This document shows positions 18,330-26,582 of a stretch of 64,000 nt of DNA, piece by piece. The stretch lies in assembly GCF_009663465.1 (NCBI RefSeq), contig NZ_QXHU01000002.1, forward strand, positions 62,001 to 126,000, given 5' to 3'. This DNA is from Riemerella anatipestifer (GTDB taxonomy: Bacteria; Bacteroidota; Bacteroidia; Flavobacteriales; Weeksellaceae). The translations under genes and the position numbers were made by a program. Position 1 is the stretch's first letter. Every line of letters starts with the position of its first letter. A model generated the notes under the pieces. It did not search any database. It was not told the origin of the DNA and worked only from the letters and a program-made list of their open reading frames with translations.

Positions 18330-20549
18330 TTATTTCCCAGTTCTATTTTGGATATCGTTATTAGAGTTTTCGTTTTTCTTTACTTTTTTAACCTTTTGGT
18401 TTCCGAAATTGTAAGTAACCGAAAAAGCATAAGTTTGGTTATATTGTCTTTGTGTAACATCACTGATATATCCATTCTCTTGTTGGTTTTTTACACGAAT
18501 GTATCCCATTGTATTAAAGACATCATTCGCTGTAAAACGGAAAGTCCAATTTTCCCAATTCTTTTTTATGGAGAGGTCTAGCTTTTGTAGAGAGTCGATA
18601 GTTCCTATTTCCATTTTTTGTTTAGAAACCCAAAAGTAATCTACATCTAACCAAAGATTTTTGGCTTTGTTAAGAGCAATTTGGTTGTTAGAACTTAACG
18701 CTAGATATTCGGTAGTTCTATCCACAACATAAGTAGGGAAAACTTCTTGAGTTAAAGGGTCTTTGCTTACACTACCACTAAAACGAGTATAAACTCCAGT
18801 AGCGTTAAAACTTCCCATCCATCTACCATTAAAGAAAGCTTTTTGCATACCTATACTTGCAGATAGCTGGTTTTTGTTACCATAGTTAGTTCTTATATAT
18901 CTCAGCTCCGTAATGTTGCCAGTGGTTTTTTGTAAAGGTATTTGAGTGGCTGCATCTTTAGTATAGTTTTGGCTAAGGCTTAGGAAATAAGTACTCTTAA
19001 ACATATACATTAGCTGTTGGTTGTAGCTAGTAGAGGCTTTCATAAAAGGGTTGTTTTGCCCAAAGTTCGTTTCTGTGGTGTACATTCTTACTGGATTGAG
19101 TTCCCAAAACGAAGGTCTTCGTACTCGGCTAGAAAAAGAGTAGCTAATAGAATGATTGTCATTAGCTTGATAGGCCAAATTAAGGAACGGAAGCAAATTA
19201 CTGTAATTATTTTTGAAATGATAATAAGGGTCATTTTTTCCTTCTACATCACCTTTTGTAGCGGTCATTTCGTATCGTAAGCCTACTTTTGTAGAAAGTT
19301 TTTCGCCAAAATTTCTCTCGTAGTTGGTATAGAAAGCACCTATCTTTTCTTGGTAGATAAAGTGGTTACTCAATGCATTATTTCTGTAAAATACTAAATC
19401 CGAAGCAGCAATATCAAAAATAGTATTGTTATCTGTTTTGGTAGTGCCAAAGTTTCCGCCTACGGATAGAGTAGAATTATCTTTGAGTTTCCAAATGTAG
19501 TCTAAAAATCCAGAAGTATTATTGATGTTTTGAGGCGCCTCTTGATTCATAGCCGAATTAAGAGAAACGGCATTATTGCCTATGCCAGAATAAAACAGCA
19601 AATTGCTACTATTTTCTCGGTTAAACTTGAGGTGAGATAGGTTGATTTTTAGAGTGCTCCCATTTTTATCTGTTTTTAAATCATAGTTAAGAGCGGTAGA
19701 GAAATTTTGAGTGTTTTCTTTCTCTAGGCCTTCCGATGGGCGTATTTGGAATAAATTTCCATTGATGAAGTCTTGGTTGTTAGAAGTAGTTTTGCCTTCT
19801 TTCTGAAAAGAAAGCCCAGAATTAAAACTGAAGTTTAAGTTACTCTTTTCAGTAAGTTCATAATCTGCGGTAATATTGAAATTAGTTCTTTGAGAAGGCA
19901 TATCAATATCCACAAGGCTAAGAGTTTTGGTTATAGAGGTTCCGTTCTCTATCGTAAACTTTTGTTTATAGTTGTCTTCGCCATACCCTAAGCTTGTGCT
20001 TATGCCGAGTTTATTTTTTCTGTAGTTTAAGCTGAGGTTAGACGAAGTATTATTATAAAATGCTTGTTCGTTTTCCATTCTTAGAACTCCATTAAAACCA
20101 TCGGTATTCTTCTTTTTCATAACGATGTTAATGATGCCTGTGTCGCCTTCCACATTGTACTCGCTACCAGGAAGGCTAATAACTTCTATCTTAGAAATGT
20201 TTTCAGAAGGAGTGTTTTTTAGTAGAGCTAGCAAAGCATCAGCATTCATATTTGCTTTTCTTCCGTTGATGAAGATGGTGGTGCTAGACTTTCCTAAAAT
20301 TTTAAACTCTTTCCCATCTGTAGTAGTAACGGTTGGTGTTTTTTGCAGAAGTTCCAAAACCGTATTCCCTTTGGCTGCAGGAGATGCTGCTACATTGTAC
20401 ACCATTCTATCAGATTTTTGCTGAATAAATTTCTTAGTGAGCGTAACTTCTTCTAGCTTTTTAGTTTTAGTAGAATCGGTTTTCGCAGTAGTTTGTGAAA
20501 ATACGGTTGTAGAAACCAAAATTCCGAGTAAAAAATAAGTCTTTTTCAT
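18330..20549 (-). CDS. TonB-receptor-like outer membrane beta-barrel protein (OMP_b-brl_3 type)
   Basis: 739 residues with signal peptide (MKKTYFLLGI...VFSQ). A plug-like region follows: VLELLQKTPTVTTTDG, TTIFINGRKANM, and IEVISLPGSEYNVEGDTGIINIVMKKK (residues about 60-170), then a barrel of alternating polar and hydrophobic strands to the end (TYAFSVTYNFG). This matches the outer-membrane beta-barrel family related to TonB-dependent receptors but without SusD partners; ligands are generally unknown. The usual N-terminal carboxypeptidase-regulatory domain is absent. It has its own promoter, an unusual leader hairpin and its own terminator. Confidence 0.88.
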   Translation of the reverse strand: MKKTYFLLGILVSTTVFSQTTAKTDSTKTKKLEEVTLTKKFIQQKSDRMVYNVAASPAAKGNTVLELLQKTPTVTTTDGKEFKILGKSSTTIFINGRKANMNADALLALLKNTPSENISKIEVISLPGSEYNVEGDTGIINIVMKKKNTDGFNGVLRMENEQAFYNNTSSNLSLNYRKNKLGISTSLGYGEDNYKQKFTIENGTSITKTLSLVDIDMPSQRTNFNITADYELTEKSNLNFSFNSGLSFQKEGKTTSNNQDFINGNLFQIRPSEGLEKENTQNFSTALNYDLKTDKNGSTLKINLSHLKFNRENSSNLLFYSGIGNNAVSLNSAMNQEAPQNINNTSGFLDYIWKLKDNSTLSVGGNFGTTKTDNNTIFDIAASDLVFYRNNALSNHFIYQEKIGAFYTNYERNFGEKLSTKVGLRYEMTATKGDVEGKNDPYYHFKNNYSNLLPFLNLAYQANDNHSISYSFSSRVRRPSFWELNPVRMYTTETNFGQNNPFMKASTSYNQQLMYMFKSTYFLSLSQNYTKDAATQIPLQKTTGNITELRYIRTNYGNKNQLSASIGMQKAFFNGRWMGSFNATGVYTRFSGSVSKDPLTQEVFPTYVVDRTTEYLALSSNNQIALNKAKNLWLDVDYFWVSKQKMEIGTIDSLQKLDLSIKKNWENWTFRFTANDVFNTMGYIRVKNQQENGYISDVTQRQYNQTYAFSVTYNFGNQKVKKVKKNENSNNDIQNRTGK

Positions 20550-20563
20550 AGCTTTTGTTTTTT

Positions 20564-20619
20564 AAAAAAGAGCCGAGTGGTGGTTATTAGTTTAAATGAA
20601 TGTAAAACTCGACTCTTTT
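20564..20619 (-). promoter_or_regulatory. Leader stem-loop with U-tract just before the receptor start codon
   Basis: On the minus-strand RNA, 20619-20607 pairs with 20578-20566 over 13 bp including one G-U pair, with a 28-nt loop. The 3' arm runs into six U residues ending 15 bases before the ATG at 20549. Structurally it resembles an intrinsic terminator, but a promoter is visible upstream of it and none fits downstream, so it may be an attenuator or a start-site structure. It could also be only the terminator of the gene at 20807. Confidence 0.45.
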
Positions 20620-20649
20620 GTTTAAGATTATTAGTTTTATTTTCTGGTA

Positions 20650-20680
20650 CAAAGATTATAAATAAATTACTATTATGCAA
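20650..20680 (-). promoter_or_regulatory. Possible promoter of the TonB-receptor-like gene
   Basis: On the minus strand TTG (20680-20678) precedes AATCTTTG (20657-20650) by 20 bases. The -7 box has one mismatch to TAnnTTTG. It would give a leader of about 95 nt. Confidence 0.4.
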
Positions 20681-20806
20681 TACAAAGTAGTATATATTTT
20701 GTATAATATGCTTTAACTATTTGATTATCTGTGTAAAAAAATAAATCTGTTTAGACTTTCTATAGAGTAAGACGCAAGAAATTATAAAAGGTTGTCTAGG
20801 GAATAC

Positions 20807-21547
20807 TTATTTTTTTTGAAAAAGAGGTCGTTTTTGTTCTGCTAAAATCATAAACTGAACTAGGTCGTTAGGGGTGAATCTCCCATATTTTAAAATATCT
20901 TTCGTGTCGAAATCTTTAAGCACAAAATAAATGAAGGCATCTTTTTCGTCATAGTTTATATTGAGTTCCTTAAAGTAGTCTTCTCCCAACTCTTTATTCA
21001 GAATTTGAAGCAAATCTAGTAGTGTCCATTTATTATTTACTTTCCCTAAAGAGAATCCTTCTCCTTTGGGTTGAGTAAAAAGCATAGGATTTTCTAGTTT
21101 TGATTTTCGGTAATAGCTGTAAGGTGTTTTCTTATAGTCAATAAATAAATCCGACTTTAGTTGCTCCAAATTTTTATTGGGTTTAAATTGTTTTAGGTCT
21201 TCTTTTATGTTGCCTGTGGTCTTTATACTTAGCTTCACTTCTTCTATTTCTTTGTAGGAGGGGAGTAGTGTTATGTTTAATTCGTTGTTAAAACTTTTGG
21301 GAGATACTTTATAAGCCACCCTTTCATAGCCGTATTTTACAAATCTTAGTTCTTCGTCTTCGGAAGCACGGATATTAAAGGCTCCATTGTTATCCGTAGT
21401 GCTTTGCTGATTGGTGGCTATATTGATGACAAGCGTATTGCCTAAAGGAATATGATTTTCATTAACGACTTTCCCAGTGATTATCTTTTGAGAAAACAAA
21501 GTCTGATTGAGCAATAAAGGAAGGATAACATATAGAGTTTTCATCAT
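20807..21547 (-). CDS. Secreted protein with carboxypeptidase-regulatory-like domain
   Basis: 246 residues. The signal peptide (MKTLYVILPLLLNQTLFSQ) is followed by a CarboxypepD_reg-like beta-sandwich at about residues 22-95: ITGKVVNENHIPLGNTLV, STTDNNGAFNI, and FVKYGYERVAYKV. The rest (residues 100-246) is hydrophilic and unrecognised, with no barrel strands. In Bacteroidota such domains usually sit at the N-terminus of TonB receptors; here it is free-standing, next to two receptors that lack it. Two adjacent ATGs (21547, 21544) are equally possible starts. Function unknown, likely periplasmic. Confidence 0.75.
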   Translation of the reverse strand: MMKTLYVILPLLLNQTLFSQKIITGKVVNENHIPLGNTLVINIATNQQSTTDNNGAFNIRASEDEELRFVKYGYERVAYKVSPKSFNNELNITLLPSYKEIEEVKLSIKTTGNIKEDLKQFKPNKNLEQLKSDLFIDYKKTPYSYYRKSKLENPMLFTQPKGEGFSLGKVNNKWTLLDLLQILNKELGEDYFKELNINYDEKDAFIYFVLKDFDTKDILKYGRFTPNDLVQFMILAEQKRPLFQKK

Positions 21548-21574
21548 CGTTTTAATATAAAGTTATGTAGTTTT

Positions 21575-21582
21575 CAAATGTA
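21575..21582 (-). promoter_or_regulatory. -7 box for the carboxypeptidase-regulatory-like gene
   Basis: Reads TACATTTG on the minus strand, 27 bases upstream of the first ATG; no clear -33 box. Confidence 0.4.
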
Positions 21583-21697
21583 CTTCAAAAAGTAATATAG
21601 AGTTGTTGGTTTAACAGCAGGTTAATAGACTTTAAGACTATTTAACGGTTATCATATAAACTTAGGTTAAAGATTATTCCTTAAACAGAAAAATTAC

Positions 21698-21705
21698 TAT
21701 CTTTG
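21698..21705 (+). promoter_or_regulatory. -7 box of the ssrA promoter
   Basis: TATCTTTG lies 16 bases before the mature tmRNA 5' end, consistent with a short 5' precursor. Confidence 0.55.
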
Positions 21706-21721
21706 CGGACTAAAGTTTACG

Positions 21722-22118
21722 GGGGCTGACTGGTTTCGACAGCAAGGTCAGTAGGTAAGTAAGCATGCAGAGAACCGTAGCGCGATCTCTTTAATCCCTT
21801 GCTACAAAGTTTAACTGGCAACGAAGAGTTTGCTCTTGCTGCTTAATCCGAAGCATTAGTAGGATAAGCCTTTTCCCGAAGTATAGTAAGGAAACAAGAT
21901 GTCTCACGGAAGCTCTGTTCTGCGGCGTCCGAGTATGAGGCATAGGAAATGCAGAAATAAGCCTTTAGAAGCTTTGGCTAAAGGACGAAAATCTTAAAAG
22001 ATAAGCATAAAGTTGGCGGTCTGTTGTCTGCTTTATGACGAAAACTAAAAACAGACTAAGCATGTAGAAAGCTTGCGTATTGCTTGTTTGGACGAGGGTT
22101 CGAATCCCTCCAGCTCCA
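21722..22118 (+). ncRNA. ssrA: Transfer-messenger RNA (tmRNA)
   Basis: Rescues ribosomes stalled on broken mRNAs and tags the nascent peptides. The 5' end GGGGCTGACTGGTTTCGACA is diagnostic; GGGGCTG pairs with CAGCTCC at 22111-22117 to form the acceptor stem, and the T-arm contains GGTTCGAATCC. The tag frame at 21817-21846 reads GGC AAC GAA GAG TTT GCT CTT GCT GCT TAA, giving GNEEFALAA with the usual hydrophobic ALAA end for protease recognition. The 3' CCA is not encoded. Length is about 397 nt, one piece rather than permuted. Confidence 0.97.
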
Positions 22119-22121
22119 CAA

Positions 22122-22157
22122 AAAACCACCAAAATCTAAAAATTTGGTGGTTTTATA
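22122..22157 (+). terminator. Intrinsic terminator after ssrA
   Basis: A 12-bp perfect stem (AAAACCACCAAA with TTTGGTGGTTTT) with a T-rich tail starts four bases after the tmRNA. Confidence 0.8.
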
Positions 22158-22184
22158 TTTTTGGTTATAATTATGGTAAAACTC

Positions 22185-23189
22185 TTAAATATCCCACTGT
22201 AAGGCAATTTCTTTAAAATCATGTATAGTTTCTTCTATACTTTTGTGGTATTTACCTCCCGCTGCATTGATGTGTCCACCTCCGTTAAAATATTGTCTAG
22301 CAAACTGGTTAACATCAGCAGTATCTTTACTTCTAAATGAAATTTTTATAAAATCCTCATAAAGGTCTTCCATAAAGAAAGCGGAAACTTTTACACCAAG
22401 TAAACTAAGTCCATAGTTTACAAAACCTTCGGTATCTCCCTTTTGGAAACCATACGTTTGTAGCTCAGAGCGTTTGAGCCAAAGAATGGCGATTTCTCCA
22501 TTTTTTATCAATTCTATTCTGCCTAATACAAGAGATAATAGGTTGAGTCTTGAAATAGTATTAGTATCCCAAGTGTTTGATGTAATATTGGCGGGGTCTG
22601 CTCCGTGTTCTATCAATTGAGCAATAATTCTATGAGTAGTAGCACTTGTAGATCTAAACCTAAATCCGCCTGTGTCAGTCATAATTCCTGTGTAGAGGCA
22701 TTCTGCAATAGATTGGTTGAGTTTTTGAGTGTTCTCTAAAGCCTCTATAAAATGAAATACCATTTGAGAAGTCGCAGGAATACTTGTGTCAGAATAGACG
22801 AAGTCAAAAGCATCTGGCTGTTGATGGTGATCTATTAAAATTTTAGTAGCAGGAGATTTACTCACCCATTCTCCTACAATACCAATACGAGAAAGTGTAT
22901 TGAAATCTAGACAAAAAATAACATCAGCATCTTTTATCAGTTCTAAAGCCTTTTTCTTTTTATACTCTGCGATGGTAATTTTTTTGGCTTCGGGCATCCA
23001 TTTGAGAAATTTTGGAAAATCGTTGGGGACGATAACTTCTGCCTCCACACTTAAAGTTCTTAGAAAATGTTTTAGTCCCAAACTAGAGCCTATAGCATCT
23101 CCGTCTGGGTTATAATGAGTGATGATAACAATTTTATTATCAGGCGTTATCAAGTTTTGTATATCTTTAATTTCTTGTGAATTAAACAT
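22185..23189 (-). CDS. nrnA: DHH family phosphoesterase (NrnA-like oligoribonuclease / PAP phosphatase)
   Basis: I choose the ATG at 23189 (334 residues) because an in-frame upstream start would include the -7 box at 23215-23222. The DHH domain has THYNPDGDAIGSS (residues about 25-37), FCLDFN, LIDHHQQPDAF (the DHH signature) and DTGGFRFRST. The C-terminal DHHA1 domain ends with GGGHINAAGGK. Such enzymes degrade 2-5 nt RNA fragments and often dephosphorylate pAp; they do the work of Orn where Orn is lacking. The two activities cannot be separated from sequence. Convergent with ssrA. Confidence 0.9.
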   Translation of the reverse strand: MFNSQEIKDIQNLITPDNKIVIITHYNPDGDAIGSSLGLKHFLRTLSVEAEVIVPNDFPKFLKWMPEAKKITIAEYKKKKALELIKDADVIFCLDFNTLSRIGIVGEWVSKSPATKILIDHHQQPDAFDFVYSDTSIPATSQMVFHFIEALENTQKLNQSIAECLYTGIMTDTGGFRFRSTSATTHRIIAQLIEHGADPANITSNTWDTNTISRLNLLSLVLGRIELIKNGEIAILWLKRSELQTYGFQKGDTEGFVNYGLSLLGVKVSAFFMEDLYEDFIKISFRSKDTADVNQFARQYFNGGGHINAAGGKYHKSIEETIHDFKEIALQWDI

Positions 23190-23214
23190 TTTTTGTTCTT
23201 TTTTGATGAGATTG

Positions 23215-23222
23215 CAAAGATA
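23215..23222 (-). promoter_or_regulatory. -7 box of the nrnA-like gene
   Basis: Reads TATCTTTG on the minus strand, 26 bases before the chosen ATG; it decides the start choice. Confidence 0.5.
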
Positions 23223-23282
23223 GATAAGCCAAATTAAAATGAGATGTAAATACAAGAATAAAAAAATATTTTTGTGTTGAGG

Positions 23283-23313
23283 TTTGTATATTTTAAAAAA
23301 ATATTTATCTTTG
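23283..23313 (+). promoter_or_regulatory. Promoter of rpmH
   Basis: TTTG (23283-23286), 19-base spacer, TATCTTTG (23306-23313): one of the best matches to the Bacteroidota promoter in the window. Confidence 0.75.
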
Positions 23314-23360
23314 CAGTCTCAAAAAAGAAAGAATATTACTGACCTATAATAAAGACTGTA

Positions 23361-23516
23361 ATGAAAAGAACATTTCAACCATCAGAAAGAAAAAAGAGAA
23401 ATAAGCACGGATTCCGTGAGAGAATGTCAACGCCTAACGGTAGACGCGTATTAGCGGCTAGAAGAGCTAAAGGGAGAAAAAGATTAACAGTGAGTGTATC
23501 TCGTGCTAAAAGATAG
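23361..23516 (+). CDS. rpmH: 50S ribosomal protein L34
   Basis: A 51-residue, strongly basic protein beginning [20 protein letters not shown] and containing [20 protein letters not shown], the unmistakable L34 signature. L34 is part of the large ribosomal subunit. It is read directly from the DNA, being shorter than most gene-calling cut-offs. It has a strong promoter and a strong terminator and stands alone. The usual bacterial neighbours rnpA and dnaA are not next to it. Confidence 0.97.
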   Translation: MKRTFQPSERKKRNKHGFRERMSTPNGRRVLAARRAKGRKRLTVSVSRAKR

Positions 23517-23571
23517 TAGTATGTATGATATCTGTTGATACAGATGTCTGTGCTATTTTACTTTACTGTAT

Positions 23572-23606
23572 AAAAAGTGCTTGAAAACTTTTTTCAAGCA
23601 CTTTTT
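23572..23606 (+). terminator. Strong intrinsic terminator after rpmH
   Basis: A 16-bp perfect stem (starting AAAAAGTGCTTGAAAA) with a 3-nt loop ends in a T-run. A smaller perfect 6-bp hairpin (ATCTGT/ACAGAT) lies just upstream at about 23530-23545. Confidence 0.85.
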
Positions 23607-23630
23607 ATTGTTAAAATTTCCTAAAATTGG

Positions 23631-23660
23631 TTTGAACCTCAAAAGTTTTATTTATTTTTG
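23631..23660 (+). promoter_or_regulatory. Promoter of ftsE
   Basis: TTTG (23631-23634) and TATTTTTG (23653-23660) with an 18-base spacer. This places the transcription start after the in-frame TTG at 23658 and supports the ATG at 23685. Confidence 0.6.
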
Positions 23661-23684
23661 AGATTCAAATTAAAAATATCCAAA

Positions 23685-24395
23685 ATGCCACATAGAAACG
23701 AAGAAGGAGGTAGTATCATAAGTCTTAAGAATGCTAAAATAGTCCAAAAAAACTTTACAGTTTTAGACGGTGTTGACCTTGAAATTAAAAAAGGTGGTTT
23801 TTGTTATCTTATAGGTAAAACGGGTTCAGGTAAAAGTTCCTTACTTAAGGTTCTTTATGGGCATCTTCCGCTAAAAGAAGGTAAGGGTACTGTGGCAGGG
23901 TTTGATTTGGCAAGTCTTAAAACATCGGATATTCCTAATCTTAGGAGAAAATTGGGGATTGTATTTCAGGATTTCCAGCTTCTTACGGATAGGAGCGTAG
24001 AGAAAAACCTTCGTTTTGTACTTCAAGCAACAGGTTGGAGCGATAAGGCAAAGATGGAGGTGAGAATAGATGAGGTATTGGCGAGTGTGGGTATGAAAAC
24101 CAAAAAGCATAAAATGCCACACGAATTATCTGGTGGAGAGCAACAGAGGGTAGCGATAGCGAGAGCTTTGCTTAATCATCCGCAGCTTATTTTGGCTGAT
24201 GAACCTACGGGGAATTTGGATCCAGAAACCTCTAACGATATTATGACTTTACTGAAGCAAGTAGCTCAAGAGAATGGGGCGGCGGTACTTATGGCAACAC
24301 ATGATTATCATATGATACAAAATTTCCCTGGAGAGGCTATTAAATGTAGTGCAGGTAAGGTTTCAGTAATGGCTACAGAGGAACTGTTTGAGTAA
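23685..24395 (+). CDS. ftsE: FtsE-like ABC transporter ATP-binding protein
   Basis: 236 residues with all ABC ATPase motifs: Walker A GKTGSGKSS (about residue 45), signature LSGGEQQRVAIARA (about 145), Walker B LILADEPTGNLDP and the switch histidine in ATHDYHM. The overall match is to FtsE, which with the membrane protein FtsX controls periplasmic peptidoglycan hydrolases during division. No ftsX is adjacent, which differs from the proteobacterial ftsEX operon but is not unusual in Bacteroidota as I recall. A LolD- or MacB-type role cannot be fully excluded. Confidence 0.82.
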   Translation: MPHRNEEGGSIISLKNAKIVQKNFTVLDGVDLEIKKGGFCYLIGKTGSGKSSLLKVLYGHLPLKEGKGTVAGFDLASLKTSDIPNLRRKLGIVFQDFQLLTDRSVEKNLRFVLQATGWSDKAKMEVRIDEVLASVGMKTKKHKMPHELSGGEQQRVAIARALLNHPQLILADEPTGNLDPETSNDIMTLLKQVAQENGAAVLMATHDYHMIQNFPGEAIKCSAGKVSVMATEELFE

Positions 24396-24414
24396 TATAT
24401 AATCATATAATCTT

Positions 24415-25122
24415 TTAGGAATTGAAAATATGAAAGTCTTTTGTGGCTTCTAAATATTGGTCCGAGTATTGTCTCGGACTTTTTTCTATAATAAAATCCT
24501 CGTCTTTTATTTCTTTTTTAGAAAAAGAAAATTCTAATATTACTCGTTTTTTGGGGTTATGTTCAATCCCTTTTATGTTAATTTTTTTTTGTGGGAAAAG
24601 TGAATGTATTTTACAGATTTGGGTAAAAGATTTTTCGTATTCAGCGGGGATGATGACGCTAAATATCCCATTTTTTGATAGAAGTTGAGTGCTTCTCTCA
24701 ATTAAACATTCAAAATCTAGAGTGAGCCTTTGTCTTGCTATTTTGTCTTTATCAGAAGGGTTGGTTTCAAAATAAGGAGGGTTAGAGAAAATAAGGTCAA
24801 ACTTTTGCTTGGGTTGATATTCTTTAAAATTGATATTGATGGCTTTAAGTCGCTTATGGTAGATAGAGTTATCAAAGTTTTCTTGTGCTAGATTGGAAGC
24901 ATTCTCATCAATGTCAATCGCTATAATAGAGCAACTGGGATTTCTTTGAGCGACCATTAGACTGATGATGCCAGTGCCACAGCCCACCTCAAGTGCAGTT
25001 TCAATATTTTCTACTGTTGTTAACGCTCCTAATAGAACGGCATCTGTACCAACTCTAAAAACGCTGGAATTTTGTTTTATAGAGAAATTCTTAAAACAAA
25101 AAGGTTTTAAATCTTTTGACAT
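24415..25122 (-). CDS. trmN: tRNA1(Val) adenine(37)-N6-methyltransferase (TrmN6/YfiC-like)
   Basis: 235 residues with a class I SAM-binding fold: VGCGTGIISLMVAQ (motif I, about residue 42), IAIDIDENA (motif II) and the adenine-N6 catalytic NPPYFETNP (motif IV, about residue 120). The N-terminal FRVGTDAVLLGAL is characteristic of the YfiC group, which methylates A37 of tRNA1(Val). It is the last gene of a minus-strand run with the histidine kinase and ribE, 5 bases after the kinase stop. Confidence 0.85.
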   Translation of the reverse strand: MSKDLKPFCFKNFSIKQNSSVFRVGTDAVLLGALTTVENIETALEVGCGTGIISLMVAQRNPSCSIIAIDIDENASNLAQENFDNSIYHKRLKAININFKEYQPKQKFDLIFSNPPYFETNPSDKDKIARQRLTLDFECLIERSTQLLSKNGIFSVIIPAEYEKSFTQICKIHSLFPQKKINIKGIEHNPKKRVILEFSFSKKEIKDEDFIIEKSPRQYSDQYLEATKDFHIFNS

Positions 25123-25127
25123 TAGGT

Positions 25128-26582
25128 TTAAATGTTTTTGGGAATGGTAATGATGAACTTAGTCCCTTTATCTAGAACAGACTCTACATTGATACTTCCT
25201 TTATACTCTTCAATCATTTTCTTAACCATAGTAAGCCCTAGTCCCATTCCACTAGATTTAGAAGTAAAATTAGGTTCGAATATTTTTGTCATTTTATCTT
25301 CACTCATACCTTCTCCGTTGTCTTCTATGGTGATTCTTATAAGGTTGTAACGTTCCTCTAAATCTATGTTGATGATGAGCTTTCTGTTTTCAGATTCAGC
25401 TTGTATGGCGTTGGTGATAAGGTTATTGAGGATTCTTGTGAAATAACTTTTGTCTAATGGGAAAATAATATTAGCCTGATTAGAGTGAAAGAAGATATTT
25501 TTATTATTAAAAATAGTAATGATGTTTTTAATCTCTTCGTTTAAATTAAGAGGATGGTCTTCTTTTTCGGGTAATTTAGCAAATTCAGAGAAAGCGGTGG
25601 CTACTTTAGAAATAATGTCTATTTGAGTAATCATAGAATCGCTGAGTTTTTTTACCTTTTGTTCCACATCTGGAGCATTGGCGTCAAACCTCCGTTCAAA
25701 ACTTTGCATAAGTAGTTTCATAGGGGTCAAGGGGTTTTTAACTTCGTGGGCTACTTGTTTAGCCATTTCTCTCCAAGCGGTTTCTTTTTCAATGTGTGTA
25801 AGTCGCTCTTTTTGAGCATCTATCTGATAAATCATACTATTGTAAGATTTTACTAAGATGCTTAGCTCATCATTCCTGTTGTATCTAATTGGCTTTAATT
25901 CTTTATTAAATAGATTGATTTTAGATAAAAATTCGGATATTTTAGTAAGGTTTCTGGTAACTCTTCTAGAGATAAACCAGCTTAGGATAATACTTGTTAG
26001 AATGAGTAGCAAATTGATGATAAAAATATTGTAAATGTATTTATCTATTAAATCAGAATAAGAAATATCGCTATGGTAAGATGGGTAGTAAACAATACCA
26101 ATAGGTTCAAAAATATTGTTTTTTAAAACTAAATAAGATGAAGTAACTTTATTGTTAGTGGTGCTATCGTGGGTTTGTATATCCATTCTAGCATCGGATG
26201 AGATGATTTTTTTTAGAAGTTCATTTGGGATTTTTTTCTCTTTTATTAAAGAACTATTTTTATTTGATAAAAGGAATTGTCCTTCTAAATCATAGATGAT
26301 AATATCGTGTTTATTGATGTCAGCAATTTCCTTAATTTTGTTATTTAGAACTTTTTTAATATTCTTTGGGGTTACAGTTTCTCTACTTATAGCATAATCT
26401 AGAGAAGCAGTAAGGACTTCTGCGGTTTGTTGTACTTTTATTTTGTTTTGAGTGATAGCACTTTGTCTCAACATCATATAAGATATAAAGGTAGAACCTA
26501 CTATACTTAGAATACAGATGAGTAGAAAACCAAAGAAAATCCTATTTCTTATACTGAAACCACGGTAGTTTTTTTGTAGCAT
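25128..26582 (-). CDS. Membrane sensor histidine kinase (NtrY-like)
   Basis: 484 residues: membrane helix near residues 12-35, an extracytoplasmic sensor region to about 185, second helix about 190-210, a HAMP-like linker ending near residue 260, a HisKA domain with the phospho-acceptor in QVAHEVKNPLTPMK (about residue 283), and a C-terminal ATPase domain with N box (NNLITNAIQA), DNGEGMS and GLGLTMVKK. The domain order is that of NtrY-like kinases. No response regulator is nearby. It abuts ribE with no gap (ribE stop 26583, kinase start 26582), so it is probably co-translated with riboflavin synthase. Stimulus unknown. Confidence 0.9.
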   Translation of the reverse strand: MLQKNYRGFSIRNRIFFGFLLICILSIVGSTFISYMMLRQSAITQNKIKVQQTAEVLTASLDYAISRETVTPKNIKKVLNNKIKEIADINKHDIIIYDLEGQFLLSNKNSSLIKEKKIPNELLKKIISSDARMDIQTHDSTTNNKVTSSYLVLKNNIFEPIGIVYYPSYHSDISYSDLIDKYIYNIFIINLLLILTSIILSWFISRRVTRNLTKISEFLSKINLFNKELKPIRYNRNDELSILVKSYNSMIYQIDAQKERLTHIEKETAWREMAKQVAHEVKNPLTPMKLLMQSFERRFDANAPDVEQKVKKLSDSMITQIDIISKVATAFSEFAKLPEKEDHPLNLNEEIKNIITIFNNKNIFFHSNQANIIFPLDKSYFTRILNNLITNAIQAESENRKLIINIDLEERYNLIRITIEDNGEGMSEDKMTKIFEPNFTSKSSGMGLGLTMVKKMIEEYKGSINVESVLDKGTKFIITIPKNI

